64,000 nucleotides of DNA. Source: Symbiodinium natans (Eukaryota > Sar > Dinophyceae > Suessiales > Symbiodiniaceae). A program made the translations under genes and the position numbers. The DNA is taken from contig CAJNDS010000602.1 of the NCBI GenBank assembly GCA_905221605.1, positions 583,001 to 647,000 on the forward strand, written 5' to 3'. The notes below the pieces were generated by a model. It saw only the letters and a list, made by a program, of their open reading frames with translations. It did no database searches and had not been told where the DNA came from. Positions within the stretch are counted from its first letter, which is position 1, and each line of letters opens with the position of its first letter. Positions 1 to 9,663 of this stretch are shown here, piece by piece.

Positions 1-149
1 GGGCCTTTCGGTTGGACCTGGGGGCACCCTGACGTAGGCGCCTCGGGCCGTCTCCTGGCCACTGCAAGTCAGTGCGCTACATGGTCACTACCGGTCACGA
101 CGGGGGTCGCTGCGGCACTCTGCGTCCATAGTGCTGACTACCCCGAATG

Positions 150-312
150 TGGGAGCCACAAGTTTCTGTGAGAAATCTCCGTGGTTCCCGTTGCAGGTCT
201 AAATGGTCCCCACTGCAGGCGCATGTGGTTTCCGTGGCTGGCGCGAGCCTGGTTCCTGACGCAAAGTTCCTGTCGCAACGCGAAGGTTCCCGTCACAGCA
301 TTACTCGTGGTT
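150..312. repeat. Degenerate minisatellite, unit about 22 bp
   Basis: Six diverged units begin with variants of GGTTCCCGTCGCA (for example at about 181, 204, 226, 249, 265 and 284). Spacing varies from 15 to 24 bp. The rest of 1-1028 shows no convincing exon. Confidence 0.45.
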
Positions 313-1028
313 CTGTCCCATGTGGTGTTTCTTGGTATCGCCCGTACGTCAGTCGATACAATCGGGCAGTTTGACTCTGGTGCCGATTCAGCGCTGATGT
401 TTCCTCAGTAATCTAAGCCCTTCGGTTCAAAACGTGTGGAAAGGCTTGCTACACTCCAGCCAGGCTACCTTTCCCAAAGGACGCTGTCAATTCTCTCCGC
501 ATCTTTTCCAGTCCGTAGTTCCAGTGGCCCATGAGAATACCCTGCAGAACGTCAACGTCGAAACGAACAAAGCTGCTGCCAGTGCCCTCCTCTACCCGGA
601 CCTCAGAGACTTCTGGCAATTCGAATGCATTCGATGTGCTTTTCTCAAACGGCACAGCTTGAAAAGGCAAACACAGGCTGAGGAGAGAGCTCGTGAACTA
701 TCTCCCCGCGTAATGCTTGTGGTGAACTCCGAGCCCTCTTGTGCCCATTTCTCTTTTTTTGCAGTCATTCGGTGTACTGTCCTCAGTCTCGCGGCCCTTC
801 CGACAGCCCCCCCCCCCTTCATCAAAGGCTGGCATGAAAGTGATCGTAATGTTAGCTGGAGATCATCTGTTGAAGCTTTCCCATCCAGCGTGTGAGCTCT
901 TCTTGTACTACCAGCTCCAACTTTGCCGATCCGACTGATTCAAAGATCACGACGGCTGACTTGCCAAAACGGTCGACAATGACACCTCCGGACGAGGCGC
1001 AAGTGCATACTTTATTTTAAGGAGCCTG

Positions 1029-1184
1029 TTAAGCTAACATCGAAAGGTGACCAGCATGGTGGATATGGTCATGCATGGCTTTGGGGAGCATCGTTTGTGG
1101 GAAATCTTTGGGAACGTATTCAGCCTGGAAGTCCGTCCTGTTCGCCATGCACGGCACGGCAGAAGGCCGAGCCACCTCATAGAA
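1029..1184 (-). CDS. Candidate terminal exon, unknown protein
   Basis: The exon follows a good acceptor (pyrimidine-rich run ending TTTCAG at 1185-1190 on the minus strand) and reads 51 codons to a TAA. The composition is protein-like, with FYEVARPSAVPCMANRTDF near the start and a His-rich end (HDHIHHAGH). No family was recognised. It lies 71 bp downstream of another coding-looking minus-strand stretch, so both may belong to one gene. The acceptor is followed by T rather than G, which is less typical here. It could also be a chance reading frame. Confidence 0.35.
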   Translation of the reverse strand, partial: FYEVARPSAVPCMANRTDFQAEYVPKDFPQTMLPKAMHDHIHHAGHLSMLA

Positions 1185-1254
1185 CTGAAATGAGGAGAGG
1201 AATTTCTCCAAAAACCCGACATGCAGTCGGATGCAGTCGGCAAGTGAAAAAGAC

Positions 1255-1601
1255 TTATAAAGCGTGCCACTGCATCGTGTTTCGAGCCTCCAAGCCGTGC
1301 CTCGCGCGCTGCGAAGGCTCTCCGGAGACGTACTTGAAGAATGTCCTGGTGGCGAGCTCTACGCTGCCACCTCGCATCGCACTTCTTGCAAGCTGACTCT
1401 CCTGAGTCACCTCCGTGCCCGGAGACAGATCGTCCATCCGACGCAGCACAATCGAGGCCTGCCTGTGTCGTGAATCCAGCCACGAGGCACGGAACATCAC
1501 GGAACACACTGCTCTCCAACCACTGCTCTAACTCAGGCCTGTTGAGCACTCCGACCCCTACCGCTTCGCCGTCCGAGCGCAGGATGTCCACCTCGAAAGC
1601 C
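1255..1601 (-). CDS. Candidate exon(s), unknown protein
   Basis: A minus-strand AG|G acceptor at 1602 opens a frame reading AFEVDILRSDGEAVGVGVLN and then a Glu/Leu-rich stretch. From about position 1500 a second minus-strand frame looks more coding (QASIVLRRMDDLSPGTEV onward) and runs to a TAA at 1255. A small intron or a frameshift between the two frames is likely, but I could not fix its ends. Function unknown. A long uninterrupted frame in both registers makes chance less likely, not impossible. Confidence 0.35.
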
Positions 1602-3047
1602 CTAGTACTGCTGTAAGTTGCCAACTGAGGACTGCCACGGTGCAGCGTTGGCTTTGAGATGCTTTGAGGGTGGTGCCAATGTGCCAGCATCGATCCCGTT
1701 CAAGTCAGCGATGTTGTTCACTTCATCATCGTAGATCCAAGGATGGCCCATGTCGATTGCCAGGTGACGTGGCAAATCCTGGACTGCTCTACAGTGCTCT
1801 CTCTCTCTCTCTGTTATCCGTTCTTAGCACAGTATCACACAACGAACTCTGCAGCTGGAAGTTGCCTCTTTCAAGCGTGCCACCGGGCGAAGCATCTCGA
1901 CAGCTTTTCTGCCTGCACATAACTTCTGCAACTTCGCCGGTCTTTCGTCTCTTCTCAAGCTACACAATGTTGCACAGGCTGTCTGCGAGGCCTTCAGCAC
2001 TGACTGCAAAGGTCCGCCAAGATGGAGCCAACCTGGCCCAAGTCCTTCACAGGTGTGAGGCAGTGCGCGTGCTCCAGTACCAGTCATCTAAATGTCAGCT
2101 ATATTTCTCTGTTCTTTGACTTGCGTCTTTGGCCTGGCACGTCCGAGGCTTTGGAGGGTCGCCATTGGCTTTGATCGGTGGCGACAGAGTACAAGCGTTG
2201 ACTGTTTCACTACGCTCAGTACACCCCATGCTGAGAAGTCGGTTGCAACAAGCAGAGCAATCGGCCAGAAACACTCTCGTCTCGCTTTGAGCCGAGGCAA
2301 CTGAATTTCACAATTATGTGTCTACCTCACACAACCGCTCTGCAGCTTTCACATGCCATCACATGCCTGTTTTGCTGTGCAGGTGGAAAGCTCAGCCAGC
2401 CTTTCTTGGCAAGGAGTACAGTGCCCTCGAGTCATAACCAAAGCGTGATTTTTGCCATTTCGCTTGTCCAGGTTCTCTTGACCCTCGCGTAAGTGATCAA
2501 CTGCGCCGCTTCTCTGGTAGCTTTCAGCTATGCCCCGAGTCCCGCCGGAGCAGCTGCAGCAATGGCAGCAATGTCATGTCATGCTTCGCACATGTCATAG
2601 ATCTTCTCGCTCCGTGCTTTGCGACGTGCAAACTTTTGTCATCGCTGTGTGCTATCATGAGGTATCGGCTGCCTTCCTGAATACGTGGCAACAATGTGGC
2701 GGCAGATCTGTCCCATGAGTTAGCTGCCACCTTCCCGTTGCACGCCTGCTCGCGCCTGCTCATGCCTGCTCGCTTCACCAGCCTGTCGCTGCCGGAGCCA
2801 TCCGAGCTTCCAAGCGCATCAGTGAAGTTGTAGATGCGTCAGTATTGGCAAATGGTCAGAGACATCGCTGTACAACACATACGTACCCACTTCCACTGTC
2901 TCCGGAGCCAACATGTATGCGTAGTCCACGGTCGTGCCGGTCCAGTGAGTAAAAGGTGGCGCGGTGCCACTCCAGTTCCGCCTCGAAGCAACATCATATG
3001 TACCTTGGCCAGGCGTAGCAAGTTGCTTCGTAATTCAAGGGGGCCCT
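1602..3047. other. No secure gene
   Basis: Minus-strand frames at 1824-2087 and 2088-2300 have protein-like composition, but I could not support splice sites. A short CT run lies at 1798-1812. A 10-bp direct repeat (GCCTGCTCGC/GCCTGCTCAT) lies at 2747-2772. Confidence 0.3.
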
Positions 3048-3245
3048 TCAGAAAAAAGACATGTGACACGGCTCTGCCCTTGAAGAAAACCGCTTTCGCA
3101 GATCTTCCCAGTTCGACTGCAAGGCGCAGACCCAGTTTTGTGAAGTGAGGAGTCTTGCTACGCCGTCATCCTCTGGCTCTCCGACGGATTTTAGGCCCGC
3201 AGAAATTACGGACCACTCCGCGGCGCTGTAGTCCCCAGGCCGCGC
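3048..3245 (-). CDS. Candidate terminal exon, unknown protein
   Basis: An AG|G acceptor at 3246 is followed by 65 codons ending in TGA. The reading is acidic then basic (GDYSAAEWSVISAGLKSV, later NWEDLRKRF) with few rare residues, as expected of real protein. The preceding pyrimidine tract is weak. No domain was recognised. It may be the last exon of a gene whose upstream exons lie beyond 3.3 kb. Confidence 0.35.
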   Translation of the reverse strand, partial: ARPGDYSAAEWSVISAGLKSVGEPEDDGVARLLTSQNWVCALQSNWEDLRKRFSSRAEPCHMSFF

Positions 3246-4662
3246 CTTTAGTTTTTGTCTGGGGACATGGCAAATACACTTCTTCACCTTCAACCTTCTT
3301 CACTTCTCTCTCTCTCTCTCTGTTTGGCGCAAGAATGCATCACAAAAGCTGTTTGCGAGACACCTGGTTGAAGTCAGCCACAATCAGCGCACAGCGGCTG
3401 GGAGTCTTTGCTGCATGTTCTGCGCAGTGCCGCAGCAGAAGCTCAGTCTCTGCTCTTCGCACACCATCGTCACTCTCCGTGAAGTTCTGACCAAAGCTGG
3501 GGGCACAGGCGGTGCACTAGCGGTGCACTCCGCAGAGGTTCGCACACAAGAACAGCTCAGAACAGCAACTCTGAAGTCCTGGTGGTGGAGGTGGGTGGCG
3601 CAAATCGAGATCACCTCCGCAAGATCCCCCCGGTCTCATTTCGCGTCTCATATTTCGTCTCCCTCCCTTCTCCTTCCCTTTTCCTCGGCCTCTTTGGAGT
3701 CTTCGAGGCAGAAGGAAGCGAGCAGCGCGGATCGGTCCTCGGCCATTCGGAAGCTGTGCCTGGGCGACTTGGAGGGGCGATTCTGAATGCGATGGTGTGA
3801 GATTTCTTGGGGTCCTCCCGCGGGCAGGGAGCGCGGGCACGAAAAAAGTGCACTCTGAATGAGTAGTGCAGGGCCAAATTCGGAGCACAGGCACTCAGAA
3901 TCCAAGCTGACCTCTGACACGGCCACAGGCTTTATCTTCGTGCACAGCAATGTAGAACTGAAGCAGCTGCTTCTCACCTGAGTCTGATACCTCAGCAACG
4001 CATTTTGAAGCTGTAATCCCGATGTCCTTTCAATTCGCGTTTACCATAGCTGCTGGATTTCGAGTGGACCCTACAGTAGCATGCCTTGGGCACTTAAGCA
4101 CTGTAGCCATTCCATACAGGCTTCAACAGAAAGAAACACAAAATGGCCGTTACTGAAATACGGTGAAATGCTGCCAGCGGGCCCGAGTTCGTGCAGAGAC
4201 GTTTCCAAAGCTCGCATTTCTTTAGCTGGGAAGGTGGAGCGCCAGGGCTCCCACCACCAACTTTGGGCTGGGCCCCGCGGCATCTGACGTGGTGGCGCTC
4301 GTTGCGCTCTCTCTCTTGAAGGGCGCTCCCTAGACTTGCACAGGAGCGCAAAATGGCACAAACAACATAACCAGGAGGCATCCAAGGGCACGAGAATGAG
4401 TAAACAAATTCAGCAAACTTTCGGGGCTGACAACAACCCGCTGACCTCCTGCAGCACAAGGACATCTGCATTGCATGGAGCCAGCAGCTTGACAATGTCT
4501 GAAGCACGTTGTGGAGTCTCTCCATTGATACCGCACAAGCAATTCAGATTCCACTGGAGAATCCTGGCGATGAACATTAGCAGGACATCCCTAAACTGCT
4601 CCCCTCATAAGATCGGATGTCAGTGCGGCATCAGCCCACAACACCCAAAACACCCAAAACAC
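3246..4662. other. No secure gene
   Basis: Pyrimidine-rich stretches (CT run at 3307-3321) and a good minus-strand donor sequence near 3976 hint at introns. I could not build an exon. A short AACACCCAAA repeat lies at 4639-4663. Confidence 0.3.
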
Positions 4663-5098
4663 CCGTAACAAAAACTCCGTCCTCAAAGTCTTTTCGCAGG
4701 ATCCGGCTGCGGTGGGTGCAGAAGGGATTCGCAACTTTCTGGCTTCGCTGCGGACTTGCTTGGTGTAGAGCTCTTTCATGTCTCGCACCTCACGCCGCAT
4801 CAAGTACCGCGAAAACCAAGAAAATACCACCGATGCACACAAGGCAGAGCCACGATGAACACAAGGCAGAGCCGGCAGAGCCGTGCGCCTTGCCAATGAG
4901 ACTTGGGTTGCCCAAAGCCTCGCGGATGTAAGTGCTGCGTGCAGCTGAGGTAGCTGAGGTAGCTGAGGTAGCTGAGGTAGCTGAGGTAGCTGAGGTAGCT
5001 GAGGTAGCTGAGGTAGCAGAGGTCGCCCAGGCAACCGTGGCCCGAGACTTCGAGTCCTTCGAGCATTCAGAACCGCTCAGGGGGCTCGTGCACATCAC
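4663..5098 (-). CDS. Two-exon fragment with ATS-repeat region, unknown protein
   Basis: Exon 1 starts at 5098 after an AG|G acceptor (phase 0) and codes a Ser/Lys segment, then eight tandem three-residue units (Ala-Thr-Ser) at 4945-5016, then STYIREALGNPSLIGKAHG. A second exon starts at 4788 after another AG|G acceptor and codes VRDMKELYTKQVRSEARKL followed by a Pro/Ala linker. It ends near 4663 at a GTGTTT donor-like site. The donor between the two exons is not resolved (somewhere in 4830-4860). No known family was recognised. The second exon looks helical and highly charged. Confidence 0.45.
4945..5016. repeat. 9-bp tandem repeat (CTGAGGTAG)x8
   Basis: Eight perfect copies. Because 9 is a multiple of 3, copy-number change keeps the minus-strand frame open, giving a variable Ala-Thr-Ser run in the overlapping exon. 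Confidence 0.9.
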
Positions 5099-6540
5099 CT
5101 AATATCACGTAGTGGCACATAGGCTCTGCGAAGTCTTGGGGTCTCCTCCTTTGGCTTGGGCATGATGAAGCCTCTTACCACGAACCATTCTGAATGTGTG
5201 CTGCGTGCTGCCTTTGTGAATTGCATCTCAGCGCGCGGCAGCACCTAAATGCCATGACTGAGACATTTCATTGAGGGTATTGCTTTTGCGGTTAGGTATG
5301 GCGTTCTCAAGGTATCGCTTCCGCAGCAAATTTGCTAATGTCCCGCCCAACCCTACATGGAGAGGCACAGACGCTCATCTTCTTCTATGCGTAGGCTAGG
5401 TATCTGCATTCGTCATTCTGGTGGGGTGATCGCTCTGAACCGAAAGCTTGCGAGGTATCAATACAGTCCCTTGAGATTGTGCAGAACCCAGATATGCATG
5501 GAGAGCCCGGGTCTTGTTGCTGTGCTTCCTTTGCTTACACCAGGGTACCCACCCAGGGTACCGCAACGGTCTGTTTTCGCACAGATTGAATCTGCTGCAT
5601 GTCGACCACACCATGCCAGCAACTGCTCCATGGACGTGTGGCGATGTGTTGCATGCTGTATGGTAATGCATGGTACTGCTAGTCCCTGCACGGGGCTACT
5701 CCCTAGACGTTAAAGCGAGGGCCGACTTGCTAAGATGCACAGGGTACAGACAAATAGCGAGCACAGCTGACCCACGTCACACCTGGCTGAACCTGCAGCT
5801 GCAGCTGGATGTGACGACAGCAATGCCACAAACGCACTTGCATGCCAGCCTACAGCGGCATGAGCGCGTCCAGCGTGCTCCGCTCCTCCAAAGATTGTGC
5901 TTGGTCAACTCAAGCATTGGCAAAGTGCTCGAACCAAGTACTGCCTCAGGTTAGCGACGACCTCCGGAACCGTGGGAGTACCGGCACTTATCACCTGCAA
6001 AGCAAATTCGCCGTGAGGTTGAGGTCAGAACAGGTCCAAAATTGAATCTCAGGAGCCGCGACTGCACTCGCCCCTTCGGAAGTCACCACCTGAGCCGCAG
6101 AGAACGACAAATGCTAAGGCTACTCTCGTTGCCCGAGTATGTTGCGACATCAGAAGCATGGCATGACTTGCATCCCTCTATTTGATTCTATTCTCACTCT
6201 TCCCATCCTTCACTTCCCAACAGCAGCTCATGTGCGGGTCTGCCCGTCATAATTCGCACCCCAGAGCTCGGTAGCCCAGCAAGATTTCGCTTGAGCAGCA
6301 CAGCCCCCCCAACGAAAGCGAAGGAGCGGCAGCAAGGTTTTCGTAGGAAAACAAAGCCCAACAATAACGGGCCGGTTTACCCAGCCCCCAGCAAGGCAAA
6401 GCAAGCAAGACAACATGTAGCGAAGATCTTCCATACCGCTTTCGACCAGTCGACCACAGCGACGAGTACATCGTACGCCTACGCCACTTCCAAACGAGTT
6501 CAGAGTCGTCCTGCACCCGTTTCGCTTGTTAGGGTTGTAG
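5099..6540. other. Intergenic, nothing supported
   Basis: No reading frame with convincing splice sites was seen on either strand. The stretch upstream of 6540 is the likely 3' flank of the zinc-knuckle gene. Confidence 0.4.
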
Positions 6541-7796
6541 TCACTGCACGAATTGCTCCATGCTCACTTCATTGTGCGTCAATGTGCGGTTTGAGGCCTT
6601 AAAGCGGCGATTCCACAAGCGGTCTGGGGGTCGGCTGAGTCGGCTGAGGTGGCTGAGATCTCCGCACATTTCTCGGAAGCCTTCTTTGCCCTTGTTCGGA
6701 CAGTCCCGAGCCAAATGTCCCGACCTCGACCAGGTGGAGCTGAACATTCAGGGTCAGCTGCTTGCAAGGCTGAGGATGCGACTCGCCGCAACAGTAGCAT
6801 TCGTTGCCGCCGCCGCCGCCGCCACGTCTGCGGCCGTTGTCGCCTTGCAGACATCCAATATTTATGGCCTGCAGACTGCCTGCAGATGACATGTTACCGA
6901 TTCCCTCTTTACCGTGGTGCTGCCGAGGTGTGCCTCCATCTCTTGACCGAGATCTCGCCCTCTCGGCCTTCTCGGGCTCTGGAGGAGGCGCTACGGGTGC
7001 CGGAGCTCCAGCGCCAGGTGGTGGGTATGCTGGGTACGGATGGTAACCTGTGCAGGATGTGCCATCAACTTGAAGCGACACAATGTCACACATGGGCACT
7101 TGCCTGGTGGTGCGTAAGCGGGTGGCGGGTAGCCCGGTGGCAGGTGGTAGCCCGCAGGAGGAGGATAGTGGCCTGTCGGACACACGCACACTCAGAAGGA
7201 CTAAGGCTGCGAAACTCACGGTATCTCAAATCGCTGCGAACTGATCTTTTGGCATCAGCCAGCCTGGTGGTGGCGCGTACGGGTTGGGAGGCGGAGGGTA
7301 TCCCTGCGGGGGATAACTCGCCGGTGGATAGCTCGTTGGCGGGGCATAGCCCGGGGGCGCGTAGCCGGGGTAGCCTCAGCTGTAGAAGATTGAAAATGGC
7401 AACTTAGCAAAACTTGGCCACACTTTAGACAACATCAGCCGTTGCAAAGCAAGGGCTGGCACTTTGAGGTGCACCCGGGGGTGCATGATATGGTGCCGGC
7501 TCACCTGTCAGGTTTACAGTGAGGCACAAGACTTGTGGCTTCGCTGAGTTTCGTGATTTGGGACTTTGGGACCTGGTGGATAGTGGGATCCATGTGCTCC
7601 TGGAGCTGCTGGAGCTCCTGGAGCTGACTGCGGGTCGCCTGGCGACAAAGCTGACACACCTGCACACAACCTGAATACTACTTGGCTTCCGGCCTGGCGC
7701 ATAACCCGGCGGTGCGCTTGCTCCCGGATGTCCGGGATGCTGGTAGGGCTGTGGATGTGGATGAGGGGGTGGTAGGTGCTGTGGCTGCGCGTGTGC
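6541..7796 (-). CDS. PPG-repeat, CCHC zinc-knuckle protein (8 exons, 5' end missing)
   Basis: Exons on the minus strand: 7694-7796, 7573-7638, 7475-7504, 7264-7374, 7104-7172, 6913-7047, 6783-6843, 6541-6724 (TGA at 6541). Introns are 55-100 bp. All end AG before an exon that starts with G. Donors are GT or GC (GC at 7693, 7263, 7103). Exons 1-5 each end inside a PPG or APG glycine codon (phase 1). The product is Pro/Gly/Tyr-rich (YPPPG, YAPPG units), then an acidic-to-SR stretch (EKAERARSRSRD), a Gly run, and a CCHC knuckle CYCCGESGHLARDC created by splicing exons 7 and 8. CCHC knuckles bind single-stranded RNA or DNA, and Pro-rich plus SR segments are common in RNA-processing proteins, so an RNA-binding role is inferred. 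The first exon and start codon lie above 7796 and were not found. The last exon could hide a further intron. Confidence 0.75.
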
Positions 7797-8579
7797 CTGC
7801 CCCAGGCGCCGCGTCTCATAACAAAGTCTACGCCTACGCAGCACTGTTGTCAACCATGACCAACCTCTAATGCAAAACCCATGTGTCCATCGCGTGCAGG
7901 AGCCCCGTGTGCACGACTTGTCCACTGCTGTCCGTATGTACTTGGTGGTATGCCAAGAAAGCTGGAGAGGTTGCTGACAATCCTGTTGTGTTGGTATTCT
8001 GCTCTGAATTAATCTGCTTGCTGGGAAGGCTCTCGGTGTATCTTTAAGTTGAAATCAATATTTCCAGTGTGTGCCGGCATGCGATCCCGAATGCGTTCAA
8101 AAGAAGCGTTCAAAGAGGCAAAATTGCGCAATAGGCAGGACATGATTCAGAGAAGAGAACTACAGACAATTGAAGTACATGTTGTGGCCATCCCAAGCTG
8201 CAGCTCCTGGCAGCAATCTGCCGGCAACAACGGTGCCAAGGTGCGCTCGCAGGCCGAGCTGTCGCCAAAAGCCAGGTCGGGACTAGCCGTGATTAGCCGC
8301 CCGACGCAGCCAGATGCTGGCGCAAGCGCAACTGGGCAGGGAAGCGAGAACCTTGACCGGAGGCGGGGCCGGCGCTTCGGATGCATTCTCGGCGATTTGA
8401 CAAGGATGGTGCACAGGCGGGCGGGGTGAGCATCCATGATGGCTTGTGGATGGAACCGAGGCGCCAGGAGTTGAATGCATCCTAATGCGATCGCCAACGA
8501 TGGGGCGGGCGGTCGTGCAACGGGGCCCAGGCAAGTCACCAATCTCCCAGCAGAAGGCAGGGACCGAAACGGTTGGAGC

Positions 8580-8580
<1 letters not shown>
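7797..8580. other. Upstream flank of zinc-knuckle gene
   Basis: The minus strand at 7925-7960 reads GIPPSTYGQQW, in the style of the gene below, and may be its first exon. No start or splice pair could be fixed. The rest shows no supported feature. Confidence 0.25.
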
Positions 8581-8624
<44 letters not shown>

Positions 8625-8642
8625 GCGCGCGCGCGCGCGCGA
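8581..8642. repeat. Alternating CA then GC dinucleotide tract
   Basis: About 30 bp of (AC)n run directly into about 30 bp of (GC)n. Both are alternating purine-pyrimidine, the classical Z-DNA-prone pattern. Confidence 0.9.
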
Positions 8643-9537
8643 GAATTGGCAGAGGTGCCCGAGCAAGGTCCAATCACGCAGCTTCTTCAGCAGTCTTGTG
8701 CCCGGCCGGGCGCAACGACCTTTCCCTGATCCTCCCTGAAACTTGCCACTGACCAGTGACGCCTGAATCCTTCTGGGGCAGCGTTTGGACTGCTTTTCAA
8801 AAACCCTGCCTGCTGCTCGTCGTGACCTTTGCCCAACGCCCAACGTGAGTCGAACAGCAAGCCGGTTGAGGCTTGCTGTTGCTGTCGGTACGCACGCAAC
8901 GGAGGTTGCGCCTCGAGGCTCAGTTCGCCCGCCATCACCCGCTTTCCCCCCCGGTGTGACGGACAAAACACACCTTGTTTCGACTTGTTGTTCAATAAAA
9001 CGCAAGTTTCGCTTGGGTTTTTGAAGGCGACTTTTGAAAATGTGCACAACTGCACTGCAAAAACATCGTTTTGAAAGCTATTTGTTTAAACACATTCACG
9101 TTTTCGACGAGAATATGCTGTAAATACTAGCATTCGCGCTTGTTGTTTTATTCTGTCGTGGCTCCAAAAAACCACTGATTCTCAGCCTCGATTTTGGGCC
9201 CCAGCCTGTTGCCTTGTCCCGGTGCCCTGGATGAGGCCTTTCTCACCATCTGAAAGCAATGAAAAGACGCTGGCCGAAGCGTCCCCCAGCGTAAACTTGA
9301 ATTTTCGTTCGGACGCCCACCCGAAGACGTCCCCCACCGCAAAAACTAAGTTTTATCCCGAAAGTTGCTACAACAAGGTCCTGATCTCTTTATGTCCAGC
9401 TCCGAAGGAAGCACAGTCTCTCGGTTGGCTTGGGTTCGGCAGGCTCCGGTTGATTTCGTGTTGAGTAGTGTTTGGACCGCCGGGGGTGGGCGTGTCTGCT
9501 TGCTACTGCGCGCTTCCCAGCGCGCGACCTTGCCGAG
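8643..9537. other. No secure gene
   Basis: Two diverged copies of a unit with CGTCCCCCA(G/C)CG followed by AAACTT or AAAACTAAG lie at 9281-9356. No exon is supported. Confidence 0.35.
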
Positions 9538-9663
9538 CATACCCTCAACCCTAAACCCCATAACCCTGGAGGCCCTATACCCTAAACAGCCCCAAACCTA
9601 GAAGCCCGAAACCCTAAATCCGAGAATCATGGAAACCCTAAACCCTAAAATCCTGGAAGCCCT
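9538..9663. repeat. Interstitial telomere-like tract, degenerate CCCTAAA
   Basis: At least eight CCCTAAA or one-off units (CCCTCAA, CCCTAAA, CCATAAC, CCCTATA) are spread over 125 bp. TTTAGGG is the plant/dinoflagellate-type telomere unit. No uniform array is present. Confidence 0.6.

Noticed and set aside
2088-2300. Helicase motif V-like ALLVATDFSAWG on the minus strand
   Set aside because: Only this one motif resembles DEAD-box helicases; motif VI and other motifs are absent in the flanks.
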